NCBI GenBank assembly: GCA_965247775.1
Contig: OZ252031.1
Coordinates: forward strand, 1-64,000
Direction of reading: 5' to 3'
DNA length: 64,000 bases
Source of the DNA: G965247775 sp965247775
GTDB taxonomy: Bacteria; Chloroflexota; Dehalococcoidia; Bin125
How positions within the stretch are numbered: the stretch's first letter is position 1; every line of letters begins with the position of its first letter. The notes under the pieces are model-generated. The model did no database searches and was not told the origin of the DNA. It saw only the letters and a program-made list of their open reading frames with translations. Below, one piece after another: positions 23,030 through 30,989 of this stretch. The position numbers and the translations under genes are program-made.

Positions 23030-24706
23030 CTATGCCGGACGCAGTGCCAGGGGCAGGACGGAGACGGCGCCGGCGTCGCCGTCGACGGCGACGAGGGCGC
23101 CGCTGAGCGCCGTGTCGGGCAGCGCGCAATGCACGACGGCGGGGACCTTCAACCAGCGCGCCACTTCGATCAGGTGCGCGGCCGGGCTGCCGTCGCTGGT
23201 GACCAAGCCGCCCGCGCGCCAGAGCAGGGGCGCCATCCAGTTGAGCGGGTAGCGGGCCGCGATCACGTCGCCGTCGCGGAAGCGTGTCGCGTCCCTCTCG
23301 GCCGCCAGACGGCAGAGCCGTCCCGCGCCCCGCCCGCCGGCGGCGGGCGTGCCGGCCGTCCCTTCCCCTTGGGCGCGGGCCGTGGCGTGCAGGAACCAGC
23401 GCCAGCGATCGATGCTGGGGCCCTCACTCGTGTTGGGTACCGCGCCCCGCGCGACCATCGCCTCCAGACCGTCTGGCGTCAGCCGCCAGAGGGCCGCGGT
23501 GTGAGGCAGCAAGCCGCCTGCCGCCAGCCCTCCGGCCAGCGCCGCGAACTCTGCCAGGAGGTCGTCGCCCGCCTCCGCGCCCAACGGCCGCAGATCGTCC
23601 AGCCGCCGCAGCGCCCGCGCGGGGGCGGGCCCGCTGAGCTCCTGTAGCAGCGCGGCGGCGGCGCGCGCCCCCTCGGGCGCGGGGCGGCGCCAGGTCCGCG
23701 CGATCAGATCCGAGGCCATGGCGCGCACGCGTTCCAGGGCGGCGGGCGGGTCGCTCGTCGGGGTCGTTTCCGGCAGCGCGCGCGGCGACGGCAGCGCGAG
23801 CGACCAAGGCAGCACCATCGCGTCGCCGAGGGGACCGTGGGCGGCGAGCACATGCGCTGCCACGCGCCGTGCCGCGGGGGAGGCGTAGGCCTCGTCGATG
23901 CTGGCGGCCGAATCCCCGGGGGCGGCGGTGCCTACGCCCCGCTGCGCCTGCAAGAGGTGCAGCGCGCCGTCGCAGCGGCCCCACTCGATGCTGGCCAGGC
24001 CCAAACGCTCCAGCACGTCGCGGCTGAGGGCCGCCACCCGCCCCGCCAGCGCCGTGTTCAGGCTGCCGTCGTCGCCGCTCTCCGCCGCGCCGTCCGGGCG
24101 CACCAGCATCCGCTCGCCGCGCGCCCAGCCGGCCATCAGCGCGTCCGGTGCGCCCGCGACGCCCACGACCGTCACGTTGCCCTCGGCGTCGACGGTGGCG
24201 AGCCCGCCCGCGTCGAGCGCCAACGCGGGCTGGATCAACACCGCCATGGCCAGTTGCGACGCTTGGAGACCGGCCGCCTGCCAGCGCTCCAGGACGTCCC
24301 GGTTGAAGGCGGAGGCCCAGCAGCCCCGCACGACGACGGGCAGATCGTCCGGGCCGGCATCCGTGTAGGAGGTGAGGGCCCCGGCCCAGGTCCCCTCGGC
24401 CTCCAGCGGGCTGGAGGAGCGGGCGACGAGGCGGGGCCCCAGTGCCGCGCCGCGGTCCGCCAGTTCGGCCAGGAGCGGCGCGGCCAGAGGCGCCTCCATC
24501 AGCGCCAGGCGGGCCGCACCGCTGCCGCCGCCGCTCAGCGCCGCGGCGGCAGCCTCGAAGGCCGCCGCCGCTTCGCCGACGGGTACCACGGCGCCCGGCA
24601 GGGCGGGCAGTCCTGCGCCCCGCGCCCGCGACAGGGCGGCGGCCTTGCCCCCGGCCCGCCGCTCATCGCGGGCCGCCGCCGCGTCCAGGTCGAGGAGTCG
24701 GGGCAT
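23030..24706 (-). CDS. PEP-synthase-like protein (pyruvate/phosphate-binding plus mobile domain)
   Basis: 558 residues, alanine-rich. The N-terminal GGKAAALSRARGAGLPALPG (about residue 19) and LVARSSSPLEAEGTWAGALTSY (about residue 92) are the ATP-grasp nucleotide-binding domain of PEP synthase/PPDK and rifampicin phosphotransferase-like proteins. The C-terminus has GGLVTSDGSPAAHLIEVARW (about residue 510), the swivelling phosphohistidine domain with the His shifted relative to the common TSHxAIVAR form. The TIM-barrel PEP-binding domain of true PEP synthase is absent. This resembles phosphotransferases acting on small molecules. It lies 29 bases after the M24 gene, on the same strand. Confidence 0.72.
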   Translation of the reverse strand: MPRLLDLDAAAARDERRAGGKAAALSRARGAGLPALPGAVVPVGEAAAAFEAAAAALSGGGSGAARLALMEAPLAAPLLAELADRGAALGPRLVARSSSPLEAEGTWAGALTSYTDAGPDDLPVVVRGCWASAFNRDVLERWQAAGLQASQLAMAVLIQPALALDAGGLATVDAEGNVTVVGVAGAPDALMAGWARGERMLVRPDGAAESGDDGSLNTALAGRVAALSRDVLERLGLASIEWGRCDGALHLLQAQRGVGTAAPGDSAASIDEAYASPAARRVAAHVLAAHGPLGDAMVLPWSLALPSPRALPETTPTSDPPAALERVRAMASDLIARTWRRPAPEGARAAAALLQELSGPAPARALRRLDDLRPLGAEAGDDLLAEFAALAGGLAAGGLLPHTAALWRLTPDGLEAMVARGAVPNTSEGPSIDRWRWFLHATARAQGEGTAGTPAAGGRGAGRLCRLAAERDATRFRDGDVIAARYPLNWMAPLLWRAGGLVTSDGSPAAHLIEVARWLKVPAVVHCALPDTALSGALVAVDGDAGAVSVLPLALRPA

Positions 24707-24735
24707 CGTTTGCCCACCGCCCCGGGGCTCAGCCC

Positions 24736-25971
24736 CTAGTCGGTGAGCGTGATCTCCTTGATCGGGAAGGTGGAGATCAACTCGTGGCCGTCCTCGTTGA
24801 CGATCAGCATCTCCTCCAGGCGGACACCGAAGTCGTGCGTCTTACCGTGCTGCGTCTCCAAAGCGAAGACCATGCCCGGCTGGATCTCCAGGGGGTGGTC
24901 CAGCGACCAGATGCGGGAGATGACCGGCGGGTCGTACTGCGCCAGGCCCAGGCCGTGCCCCCAATTGTTGGCCGCCGCCTCGTCTTCCTCGTCGTAGCCC
25001 CAGGCCTCCTTGGCGGAGGGCCACTCGGCGGCGATGTCGGCCGTCGATGCGCCCGGCTTCACCTTTTCGATCGAGCGGTACAGCCAGTCGTAGGCCTCGT
25101 CGTAGTACTTCACCATCTCGTCGGTCGGGGTGCCGCCCACGCAGTAGGTGCGGTAGTAGCAGGACTTGAACCCGTTCCAGGTGACGGCGGCCAGGTCGAT
25201 GATGACCAGCTCCCCGGGACGGATGATGCGGTCCGAGAAATTGCGCCAATTGGGCCAGGCATTCGGGCCCGAGGAGACGATGATGTCCTCCACGTCCTCC
25301 ATGCCGGCGATGTCGTAGAGGTACTTCATGCCGAAGGCGGTGACCTGGTTCTCGGTCATGCCCGGCTTCATGAGCTTGGAGAATTCGTAATGCAGGCCGT
25401 CGCAGATGGCCCCGACGATGCGCATGCCCTCTTGCTCGCCCTCATGCTTGATGGAGCGGGCCTCCATCATGGGGGACATGCCGTCGCGCCACTCCAGGCC
25501 GGCGGTGTTGAAGGCGTTGATCATATTGACGTCAATGAAGTCGCAGCCGATGGGCTCGCCCTTGACGCCCGCCTCTTCCATGTCGCGCAGAATGGCGTTG
25601 GTGAATTTCTCCACTTGCTGGCTGGAGGCCCCGCCCGCCGCCCCCTTGATCCAAGCGTAGGAGTGGCGAACATTTTCTTGCGGGATCCAGGGCGAGTGCT
25701 TCCTGACGTGGACGCCGATGTCGCCCTGCTCGTAGAGGATGGGCTCCTTATTGCCCACCAACAGGGCGTAGCGCAGGCCCGGCTTGAGACGGTTCCAGCC
25801 CGGCGTCAGGGTGGACGTCAGGTAGCGGACGTTTTCGTCGTACATGCAGACGATGGCGCCCAGCCCGTGCCGCTGCATGGCCTCCCGCGCGCGCCGCACG
25901 CGCCACTTGCGGACCGCGTCCCAATCGATCCGCTGCTGCCAGTCCATCGACACCTGACCGAAGGTCGCCAT
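24736..25971 (-). CDS. M24 family (creatinase/Xaa-Pro peptidase-like) hydrolase
   Basis: 411 residues. The N-terminal creatinase-type domain (RAREAMQRHGLGAIVCMYDENVRYLT) precedes the pita-bread domain. Metal ligands of M24 peptidases are partly kept: Asp in VIIDLAAVTWNGF (about residue 263), His in NNWGHGLGLAQYD (about residue 340), Glu in FALETQ (about residue 374) and Glu in VRLEEMLIV (about residue 388). The second Asp, normally in a SDxTRT motif, is replaced by Cys in KSCYYRTYCVG (about residue 276). The protein may therefore be a creatinase-like, metal-independent amidinohydrolase or another C-N hydrolase rather than a peptidase. It precedes the PEP-synthase-like gene in transcription. 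Confidence 0.8.
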   Translation of the reverse strand: MATFGQVSMDWQQRIDWDAVRKWRVRRAREAMQRHGLGAIVCMYDENVRYLTSTLTPGWNRLKPGLRYALLVGNKEPILYEQGDIGVHVRKHSPWIPQENVRHSYAWIKGAAGGASSQQVEKFTNAILRDMEEAGVKGEPIGCDFIDVNMINAFNTAGLEWRDGMSPMMEARSIKHEGEQEGMRIVGAICDGLHYEFSKLMKPGMTENQVTAFGMKYLYDIAGMEDVEDIIVSSGPNAWPNWRNFSDRIIRPGELVIIDLAAVTWNGFKSCYYRTYCVGGTPTDEMVKYYDEAYDWLYRSIEKVKPGASTADIAAEWPSAKEAWGYDEEDEAAANNWGHGLGLAQYDPPVISRIWSLDHPLEIQPGMVFALETQHGKTHDFGVRLEEMLIVNEDGHELISTFPIKEITLTD

Positions 25972-26017
25972 CCGCCCTGTCCTCCCTTGCGCTCGTCGCG
26001 ATCGATCATTCGCGCTT

Positions 26018-26039
26018 GGGCCCGGCGCGCGCCGGGCCC
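26018..26039. terminator. Perfect 22-bp palindrome, possible terminator
   Basis: GGGCCCGGCGC followed by GCGCCGGGCCC is a perfect 22-base palindrome in the 161-base gap between the cupin stop (26133) and the M24 start (25971), both minus strand. It could fold as a hairpin ending cupin transcription. No T-run follows on either strand, so an intrinsic terminator of classical form is not shown; a protein-binding site is an alternative. Confidence 0.4.
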
Positions 26040-26132
26040 GGACCGCCTCTGAGCCTACGCGGACGCGCCGTCTTCCTCAACCGTTTCCCACCCCGACGGT
26101 TGGGGAGAGACGACGTGTTCGCGGCCGGCTGC

Positions 26133-26444
26133 TCAGGCGATCGTGATCTCTTCGACGATCTCCTCTGGCGCGTCGCGGCAAAGGACGACTTCCGCCTCGC
26201 CCTCCTGGCGCGGATTCGCGATCTGGTGCACGGCGTGGGGCGGGACGAAGAAGTCGCCCGTCTGCGCCACGTACTCCTGCTCTAGGCGATCGCTGTGGCG
26301 CATGATCAGCGGCCCCTGCAGGGAGGTGTAGGTCTCGGGCGTCTGCCCGCCCACGCGCGCGTAGCCGAAGCCCTTCACGACCTGCCTCGGCTCCACGTAG
26401 ACCAGCGCCGCGCCGCTCCACTCGGGCAGGACGGGTCGACGCAC
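26133..26444 (-). CDS. Small cupin-domain protein
   Basis: 103 residues, a single cupin barrel. The second half shows QEYVAQTGDFFVPPHAVHQIANPRQ, a cupin-2 motif with G-D-x(2)-P-x(2)-x-H spacing and a metal-type histidine pair (HAVH, about residue 72). The first motif, GPLIMRHSDRLEQEY, has one His and a Glu. Function is not assigned; such proteins are often small-molecule isomerases, dioxygenases or sensors. The GTG at 26442-26444 is preferred over an in-frame GTG at 26468 because AAGGGGG lies just before it. The adjacent amidohydrolase is divergent. A stem-loop covers the ribosome-binding site and start. Confidence 0.72.
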   Translation of the reverse strand: MRRPVLPEWSGAALVYVEPRQVVKGFGYARVGGQTPETYTSLQGPLIMRHSDRLEQEYVAQTGDFFVPPHAVHQIANPRQEGEAEVVLCRDAPEEIVEEITIA

Positions 26445-26472
26445 CGTGCCCCCTTGGCCGGGGGGCACGGTG
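26442..26472. repeat. 12-bp perfect inverted repeat over the cupin start
   Basis: CACCGTGCCCCC (26442-26453) pairs perfectly with GGGGGCACGGTG (26461-26472) across a 7-base loop. In the minus-strand transcript the stem contains both candidate GTG starts of the cupin gene and its AAGGGGG ribosome-binding site. It lies in the divergent region shared with the amidohydrolase, next to GGAGCGCTCC (a 10-base palindrome at about 26476). It could be a translational control element or a dyad operator. Confidence 0.6.
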
Positions 26473-26565
26473 AGCGGAGCGCTCCCTCGGCCGGGGCCCG
26501 GTCGGGCGGGCCCGCTAGACTCGACGCGCGCCGCCCGGGTGCTTCACCGGGGGCAGGAGGAGGCC

Positions 26566-28098
26566 ATGCCGTCGTCGCTGATCTGGGGCCGCCACCTGAT
26601 CGCCGGCGCCGACGGCAACGGCGACGCGCGCGTCGTACCGCAGGGCGCCGTCTTCCAGCGCGATGGTGAGATCGTGGAGGTGGGCCCCGCAGACGACCTG
26701 CGCGCCCGCCACAGCCCCGACGAGGAGATCGGATCAACCGATCACCTGGTGCTCCCCGGCCTGATCAACGCCCATCACCACGTGGGCCTCAGCCCGTTTC
26801 AGCTAGGTACCCCGGACGACGCCCTGGAGCCCTGGATCACGGACCGCATCGGCAAACGCGGGGCGGACCCCTACCTGGACACGCTTTTGGGTGCCGCCTG
26901 CATGATCGAGGCCGGCATCACCAGCGTGATGCACAACGATACGTCCGTGGTGGGACCCCAGCCGCTGGAAGATGCGCAACGCGTCCTGCAGGCTTATGAA
27001 GAGGCCGGCATGCGGGTCGCGTTTTCGGTCTTTTACCGGGAGCGCAATCGGCTGGTGTACGACGACGACGAGGCCTTTCTGACGACCCTGCCGGACGACC
27101 TCGCGACGCCGCTGCGCGATGACCTCGCCGCCTCCGCCATGTCCAGCGATACGTACCTGACGCTGTTCCGCGACTTGACGGAGCAATACCGGGGCGCCGG
27201 CCGCGTCCGCATCCTCCTCGCGCCGGGCAACGTGCAGTGGTGCTCCGACGACTTCTTGTGCCGCGTCAAGGAGCGAGCGCAGCAGGTCGGGACGGGGATC
27301 CACATCCACCTGCTGGAGAGCCCCTACCAGAAGAGCTACGGCCTGCGCACCTGGGGCCTGACGCCCGTACAGCACCTGGACCAACTCGGCTTCCTGGGTC
27401 CTGAGGTTTCCTGCGCGCACAGCGTCTGGCTCAGCGACGGCGACCTCGAGGCGCTGGCCCGCACCGGCACGACCGTGTGTCACAACCCCAGCTTCAATCT
27501 GCGCCTGCGCAGCGGCATTGCTCCGGTGAATCGCATGCGCGCCGCCGGGGTGCCGCTGGCACTGGGCATCGACGAGGCGACGATCAACGACGACCAGGAC
27601 CTGCTCCAGGAGATGCGGCTGGCCGCCAAACTGCATCGCGAGCCGGGCGTGGGATCGCCGGCGCTCGACTCCGCCCAGATCCTGCACATGGCCACCGTCG
27701 CCGGCGCGCGGGCCCTCGGCTTCGGCAGAGAGATCGGGGTGCTGGCGCCCGGCAAGCGCGCCGACGTCGTGCTGCTCGATCTGCGCCACATCGAGGAGCC
27801 GCACCTGGACCCCGCCGTGGACATCGTCGACGCGCTGCTCTACCGCGGCCGCGGCGCCGACGTGGACACGGTGCTCGTCGATGGGCAGGTGCTGCTGCGG
27901 GGCGGCCGCCTGACCACCATCGACCGGGCGGCGCTGGTCGAATCCCTCCGCGCAGACCTGGGGCGCGAAGACACGCCGGCCGAACGGGACCGCCGCCCGC
28001 GCTGGGAGGCGCTCGTGCCGCACGTCCGGGCCTTCTACGCGGGCTGGGACGTTGGCGATCCGGCTGCCGCCCCGCACTACCGCCTCAATGAACGCTGA
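26566..28098 (+). CDS. Amidohydrolase superfamily deaminase/chlorohydrolase-like (TRZ/ATZ type)
   Basis: 510 residues with a strong AGGAGG ribosome-binding site. The metal-binding HxH is in VLPGLINAHHHVGLSPF (about residue 65), a further His in GIHIHLLESPYQK (about residue 247), His in VSCAHSVWLSDGDL (about residue 286) and Asp in LALGIDEATINDD (about residue 338). The C-terminus has GFGREIGVLAPGKRADVVLLDL, the beta-sandwich return typical of TRZ/ATZ, guanine deaminase and S-adenosylhomocysteine deaminase-like enzymes. It probably hydrolyses or deaminates an N-heterocycle; the exact substrate is unknown. It is followed after 35 bases by the ABM-domain gene. Confidence 0.87.
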   Translation: MPSSLIWGRHLIAGADGNGDARVVPQGAVFQRDGEIVEVGPADDLRARHSPDEEIGSTDHLVLPGLINAHHHVGLSPFQLGTPDDALEPWITDRIGKRGADPYLDTLLGAACMIEAGITSVMHNDTSVVGPQPLEDAQRVLQAYEEAGMRVAFSVFYRERNRLVYDDDEAFLTTLPDDLATPLRDDLAASAMSSDTYLTLFRDLTEQYRGAGRVRILLAPGNVQWCSDDFLCRVKERAQQVGTGIHIHLLESPYQKSYGLRTWGLTPVQHLDQLGFLGPEVSCAHSVWLSDGDLEALARTGTTVCHNPSFNLRLRSGIAPVNRMRAAGVPLALGIDEATINDDQDLLQEMRLAAKLHREPGVGSPALDSAQILHMATVAGARALGFGREIGVLAPGKRADVVLLDLRHIEEPHLDPAVDIVDALLYRGRGADVDTVLVDGQVLLRGGRLTTIDRAALVESLRADLGREDTPAERDRRPRWEALVPHVRAFYAGWDVGDPAAAPHYRLNER

Positions 28099-28133
28099 TC
28101 GGCCCACAAGGTCGACCCGGAGAGGAGTTTCTT

Positions 28134-28418
28134 GTGTCCGTAGGAATCACCCTCCTGATGCGCCTGGCGCCGGGTGGACGCACCGCGTTCGAGGAGGCCT
28201 TCGCGCCGCTCGGCGTGATCGTGCGCGCGGAGGACGCGGGCTGCGAACGCTACGAGTTGTTTCGCAGCGTCGATGACGAGGACGCGCTCGTCCTCGTGGA
28301 GGCCTGGACGACGCAGGCCGATCTCGACGCCCACCGCGCCGCGCCACACATGCCCAAGATTCGCGCCCTCCTGGCGACGCTGGCGGAGCCCTACCAGGTC
28401 ACCATTTACCCGCTCTGA
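28134..28418 (+). CDS. Antibiotic biosynthesis monooxygenase (ABM) domain protein
   Basis: 94 residues from a GTG with GGAGAGGAG upstream. The ferredoxin-like dimeric alpha/beta-barrel pattern is present: RLAPGGRTAFEEAFAPLG, then EDAGCERYELFRSVDDEDAL, VLVEAWTTQADLDAHRAAPH and a final strand EPYQVTIYPL. ABM proteins include quinol monooxygenases such as YgiN and many of unknown role. It follows the amidohydrolase by 35 bases on the same strand and is likely co-transcribed. Confidence 0.82.
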   Translation: MSVGITLLMRLAPGGRTAFEEAFAPLGVIVRAEDAGCERYELFRSVDDEDALVLVEAWTTQADLDAHRAAPHMPKIRALLATLAEPYQVTIYPL

Positions 28419-28762
28419 GTGCGACCGCTCCGGCCGCGGAGCCGTCGTCGGCGACGAGCCGCCCCTGGCGGTGGGTCGGCATCGGGCTCGCGCTGGCGGG
28501 CGTCTCCGTCCCGGCACGCGTCATGCTGCGTCGGCGTCGGCGGTCGCCCCGCGGCTGAGACGAGTCGCCGGCCGGCGCCGAACGAGGATGCCGTGTTGGG
28601 CCTCGAAGACGCTCTCCCGACGCCGGGCATCCGCACCGCGACGACGGAACGGATCCTCTTGGGGACGCCCAGCCGCCGACATCGGATGGGGGGCCTTGTC
28701 TATTCCGCCCTCCACCTGGCATCATCCGTCTCCCCGGACGCCGTGAACGCAGGGAGGCCTGA
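28419..28762. other. Intergenic stretch with no supported gene
   Basis: 344 bases between the ABM gene and the DUF4389 gene. An open frame ending in TGA at 28556-28558 encodes an Arg-rich C-terminus after a short hydrophobic stretch (WVGIGLALAGVSVPA). It has no ATG, GTG or TTG start in a usable place, so it is not called as a gene. The rest shows no recognisable protein, RNA or repeat. A promoter for the DUF4389 gene is expected near its end but none is clear. Confidence 0.5.
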
Positions 28763-29371
28763 ATGACGACCGCGACGACGGCGGAATACCCGCTCACCTT
28801 GCAGATCGCGTACCCGGAGCAGCCGCTCGGCCGGCTCAGCACCCTCCTCCGCATCTTCTACGCAATCCCTATCCTGATCGTCTGCGCGGCCCTGGGATCC
28901 GGAGACCAGCGCGGCTGGGGCACCGGCGGATTGATCGTCATCCCTTCACTGCTGCTGATCCTGTTCCGGCGCAAGTACCCACGCTGGTGGTTCGATTGGA
29001 ACGTGCAATTTGCGCGCTTCTCGACGCGCGTCTGGGCCTACCTGCTCCTGCTGGGCGATCGCTATCCGGCGACGGACGACGAGCAGGCGGTCACACTGCG
29101 AATGGAGTACCCGAACGTCGAAGAGGACCTCAATCGCTGGCTGCCGCTGGTCAAGTGGCTGCTGGCGTTCCCGCACTACGTCGTGCTCGTCGTCCTCTGG
29201 ATCGCGGTCCTCGTCGTCACGGTCATCGCCTGGTTCGCGATCCTGTTCACCGGGGCGTACCCCCGCGGGCTGTTCGATTTCACGGTGGGCGTGCTGCGCT
29301 GGTCGTGGCGGGTGGGCGCCTACGCTTTCCTGCTGACCACGGATCGCTACCCGCCCTTTCGTACCGGATAG
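28763..29371 (+). CDS. DUF4389 membrane protein
   Basis: 202 residues. Three to four hydrophobic segments: LLRIFYAIPILIVCAALGSG (about residue 28), GGLIVIPSLLLILF (about residue 54), YVVLVVLWIAVLVVTVIAWFAILFTG (split; about residue 133) and a shorter one near the C-terminus. DUF4389 proteins carry the repeated motif YPRGLFDFTVGVLRWSWRV seen here near residue 165, and RYP...RW patterns. The function is unknown. It is preceded by a 340-base gap and followed by tRNA-Thr on the opposite strand. Confidence 0.8.
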   Translation: MTTATTAEYPLTLQIAYPEQPLGRLSTLLRIFYAIPILIVCAALGSGDQRGWGTGGLIVIPSLLLILFRRKYPRWWFDWNVQFARFSTRVWAYLLLLGDRYPATDDEQAVTLRMEYPNVEEDLNRWLPLVKWLLAFPHYVVLVVLWIAVLVVTVIAWFAILFTGAYPRGLFDFTVGVLRWSWRVGAYAFLLTTDRYPPFRTG

Positions 29372-29461
29372 TGGCGGGATGCGGGCGCATGCCCCGGCGC
29401 GCGCCGTGGCCGGCCGGCCGGCTCACAGACGCGGCCGCGAGCCGAACGGCGGGCGGAAGTC

Positions 29462-29536
29462 TGGAGCCGGCGGGGGGACTCGAACCCTCGACCTGCTGTT
29501 TACGAAACAGCTGCTCTACCACTGAGCTACACCGGC
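29462..29536 (-). tRNA. tRNA-Thr (anticodon CGU) with encoded CCA
   Basis: Reading the minus strand gives a complete 75-base cloverleaf. The acceptor stem GCCGGTG pairs with CGCCGGC (one G-U pair). The D arm is GCTC...GAGC, the anticodon arm is GCTGT-TTCGTAA-ACAGC with anticodon CGT, the variable loop is AGGTC, and the T loop is TTCGAGT between GAGGG and CCCCC. Discriminator T and CCA are encoded. The T stem holds one A-C mismatch. Anticodon CGU reads ACG threonine codons, which are common in this GC-rich genome. Confidence 0.95.
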
Positions 29537-29592
29537 CCGCAGCGACTCTACCAGACGCCCGCCGCCTGCTGAATCCGGGAGAGCACCCGGCG

Positions 29593-30019
29593 TTAGGCGG
29601 GCCGCAGCACCTTGACGACCCCGCGAAAGGTGTCGCCGACGTACAGCCTGCCATCCCCGGCTAGGGCGAACCCGTGCGGCCCCGCAATGGGATCCCTTGC
29701 ACCGCCTCGATGACGCCGCCCTCCGCGTCGAAGTGCCTCAGCCGTCCCTGCACGACACCCAGACCGTCCCGTCCGCCGCCACCCGCACGCGATTGGGGTC
29801 GCGCAGGTCGCCCGACCCGAAGCCGCTCTGCCCGAACTCGGCCGGGTACTCCCCTCCGCCGTGAAGACCTGCACGCGGTCGCCGAAGAACGGGGTGGTGG
29901 AGATATCCCCGTCCGGCCCGATGCCACACCGCTGACGGTGCTCAGCACGCCACGCTCGGCGTCCCACACGTCCACCAGATCCAGCGCCGCCAGTGGCGCC
30001 GCCTCCCAGAGCGGACCTC
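29593..30019 (-). pseudogene. NHL-repeat (beta-propeller) protein, frameshifted remnant
   Basis: Fragments of an NHL-type six-bladed propeller occur in order but in different minus-strand frames: AALDLVDVWDAERGVLSTV (near 29990-29940), GIGPDGDISTTPFFGDRVQVF (near 29920, split), EYPAEFGQSGFGSGDLRDPN with RVRVAADGTVWV (near 29840-29770), then LRHFDAEGGVIEAVQGIP and IAGPHGFALAGDGRLYVGD, ending VVKVLRPA before a TAA at 29593. At least three frame changes are needed to join them, so no intact product is made unless the assembly has errors. The preserved GxGDLRDPNxVxVAADGTVWV repeat signature supports the family. Confidence 0.7.
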
Positions 30020-30023
30020 GGGC

Positions 30024-30965
30024 TCAGCGCCAGTCGTCCAGGACGAACGCGTCGGGACGGTTGAACCCCTCCACGCCCGGCCGCTGCATCGCGACGCCGT
30101 ACTGAACGGCCCGGAACCCTGCCGCCAGCAGTCGCGCGGAGGCGGCCGTGCGGGCCGTGTTCAGCCCCGCCACGAGAGTCCGCGCGCCGGTACCGGTGGC
30201 GAACGTCTCGACCGCCCCGAGCAGCCGGGTGAAGGTCTCGCCGGCCGCCGGGCCCGGCCGCACCGCCGCGAACTTCACGTAACAGCGGCCGCTTCCGGCC
30301 TCACTGCCGGGGCCGGTGTGCGCGACGGCCAGCCCATCGACGCCGTCCCGACCGGGCAGCAGCAAGACGTCGCCCAGGTCTTGCGCCAGCACGGCCTCAA
30401 TTTCGTGGCGCACGTCCAGGCCCGGCCACACGGCGTCCGTCAGTGCTGAGCAGGCGGCAATTCGCGCCCCACGTTCTCCGGCTTCCGTGAGCCGCACGGC
30501 ATCCCCCGCGACGGCCGCCCCCGTTCCCGTCAGATCCCGTTCGAAGATGCCGGTGAGAAAGCGCGGCCAGTAGCCGAACTTGCCGTAGAGGTGCAGATGC
30601 TTGGGGCTGTTGCTCAGCGTGTAGAGGCCGGAATGGTCCAGCCCCCAGGCGTCGAAGCGGGCCACCGTGGGCTCCATCAGCGCCGACGCCACGCCCGCGT
30701 CCCAGAGATCGGGGTGGACCGTCAGCGGCCCGAAGGAGCCGAAACTGCCCCAGCGCGTGACGACGTTCGTGCCCGCCAGCCGCCCATCGACCTCGGCCGC
30801 GAGCACGCTCGCCGGGTCCGCCCGCCAGCGGCAGTGGAGCGGCTGCGCGTCGCCGGCGAAGGTGGTGGGGTCGGGCAGGCCGATCGAGGTGCCGAAGGCG
30901 AGGCGGAAGATGTTGTCGGCCTCGTCCACCTCCTCAGCGCGCAAGGCCCGGATCGCGATCCCCAT
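30024..30965 (-). CDS. GNAT family N-acetyltransferase
   Basis: 313 residues with an N-terminal GNAT domain: IAIRALRAEEVDEADNIFRL, then VDGRLAGTNVVTRWG and PLTVHPDLWDAGVASALMEP (the acetyl-CoA-binding motif A, weakly Q/RxxGxG-like, about residue 80). The C-terminal half (residues ~155-313) looks like a second degenerate GNAT domain with LVAGLNTARTAASARLLAAGF. The substrate is unknown. It is 24 bases downstream of lipA on the same strand and may be co-transcribed. Confidence 0.78.
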   Translation of the reverse strand: MGIAIRALRAEEVDEADNIFRLAFGTSIGLPDPTTFAGDAQPLHCRWRADPASVLAAEVDGRLAGTNVVTRWGSFGSFGPLTVHPDLWDAGVASALMEPTVARFDAWGLDHSGLYTLSNSPKHLHLYGKFGYWPRFLTGIFERDLTGTGAAVAGDAVRLTEAGERGARIAACSALTDAVWPGLDVRHEIEAVLAQDLGDVLLLPGRDGVDGLAVAHTGPGSEAGSGRCYVKFAAVRPGPAAGETFTRLLGAVETFATGTGARTLVAGLNTARTAASARLLAAGFRAVQYGVAMQRPGVEGFNRPDAFVLDDWR

Positions 30966-30989
30966 CTGCCCCCTCCCCCCCGCCCGCGC

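Noticed and set aside
28418..28558. Short open frame with a hydrophobic stretch and Arg-rich end after the ABM gene
   Set aside because: No ATG, GTG or TTG start in frame with a ribosome-binding site; treated as chance.
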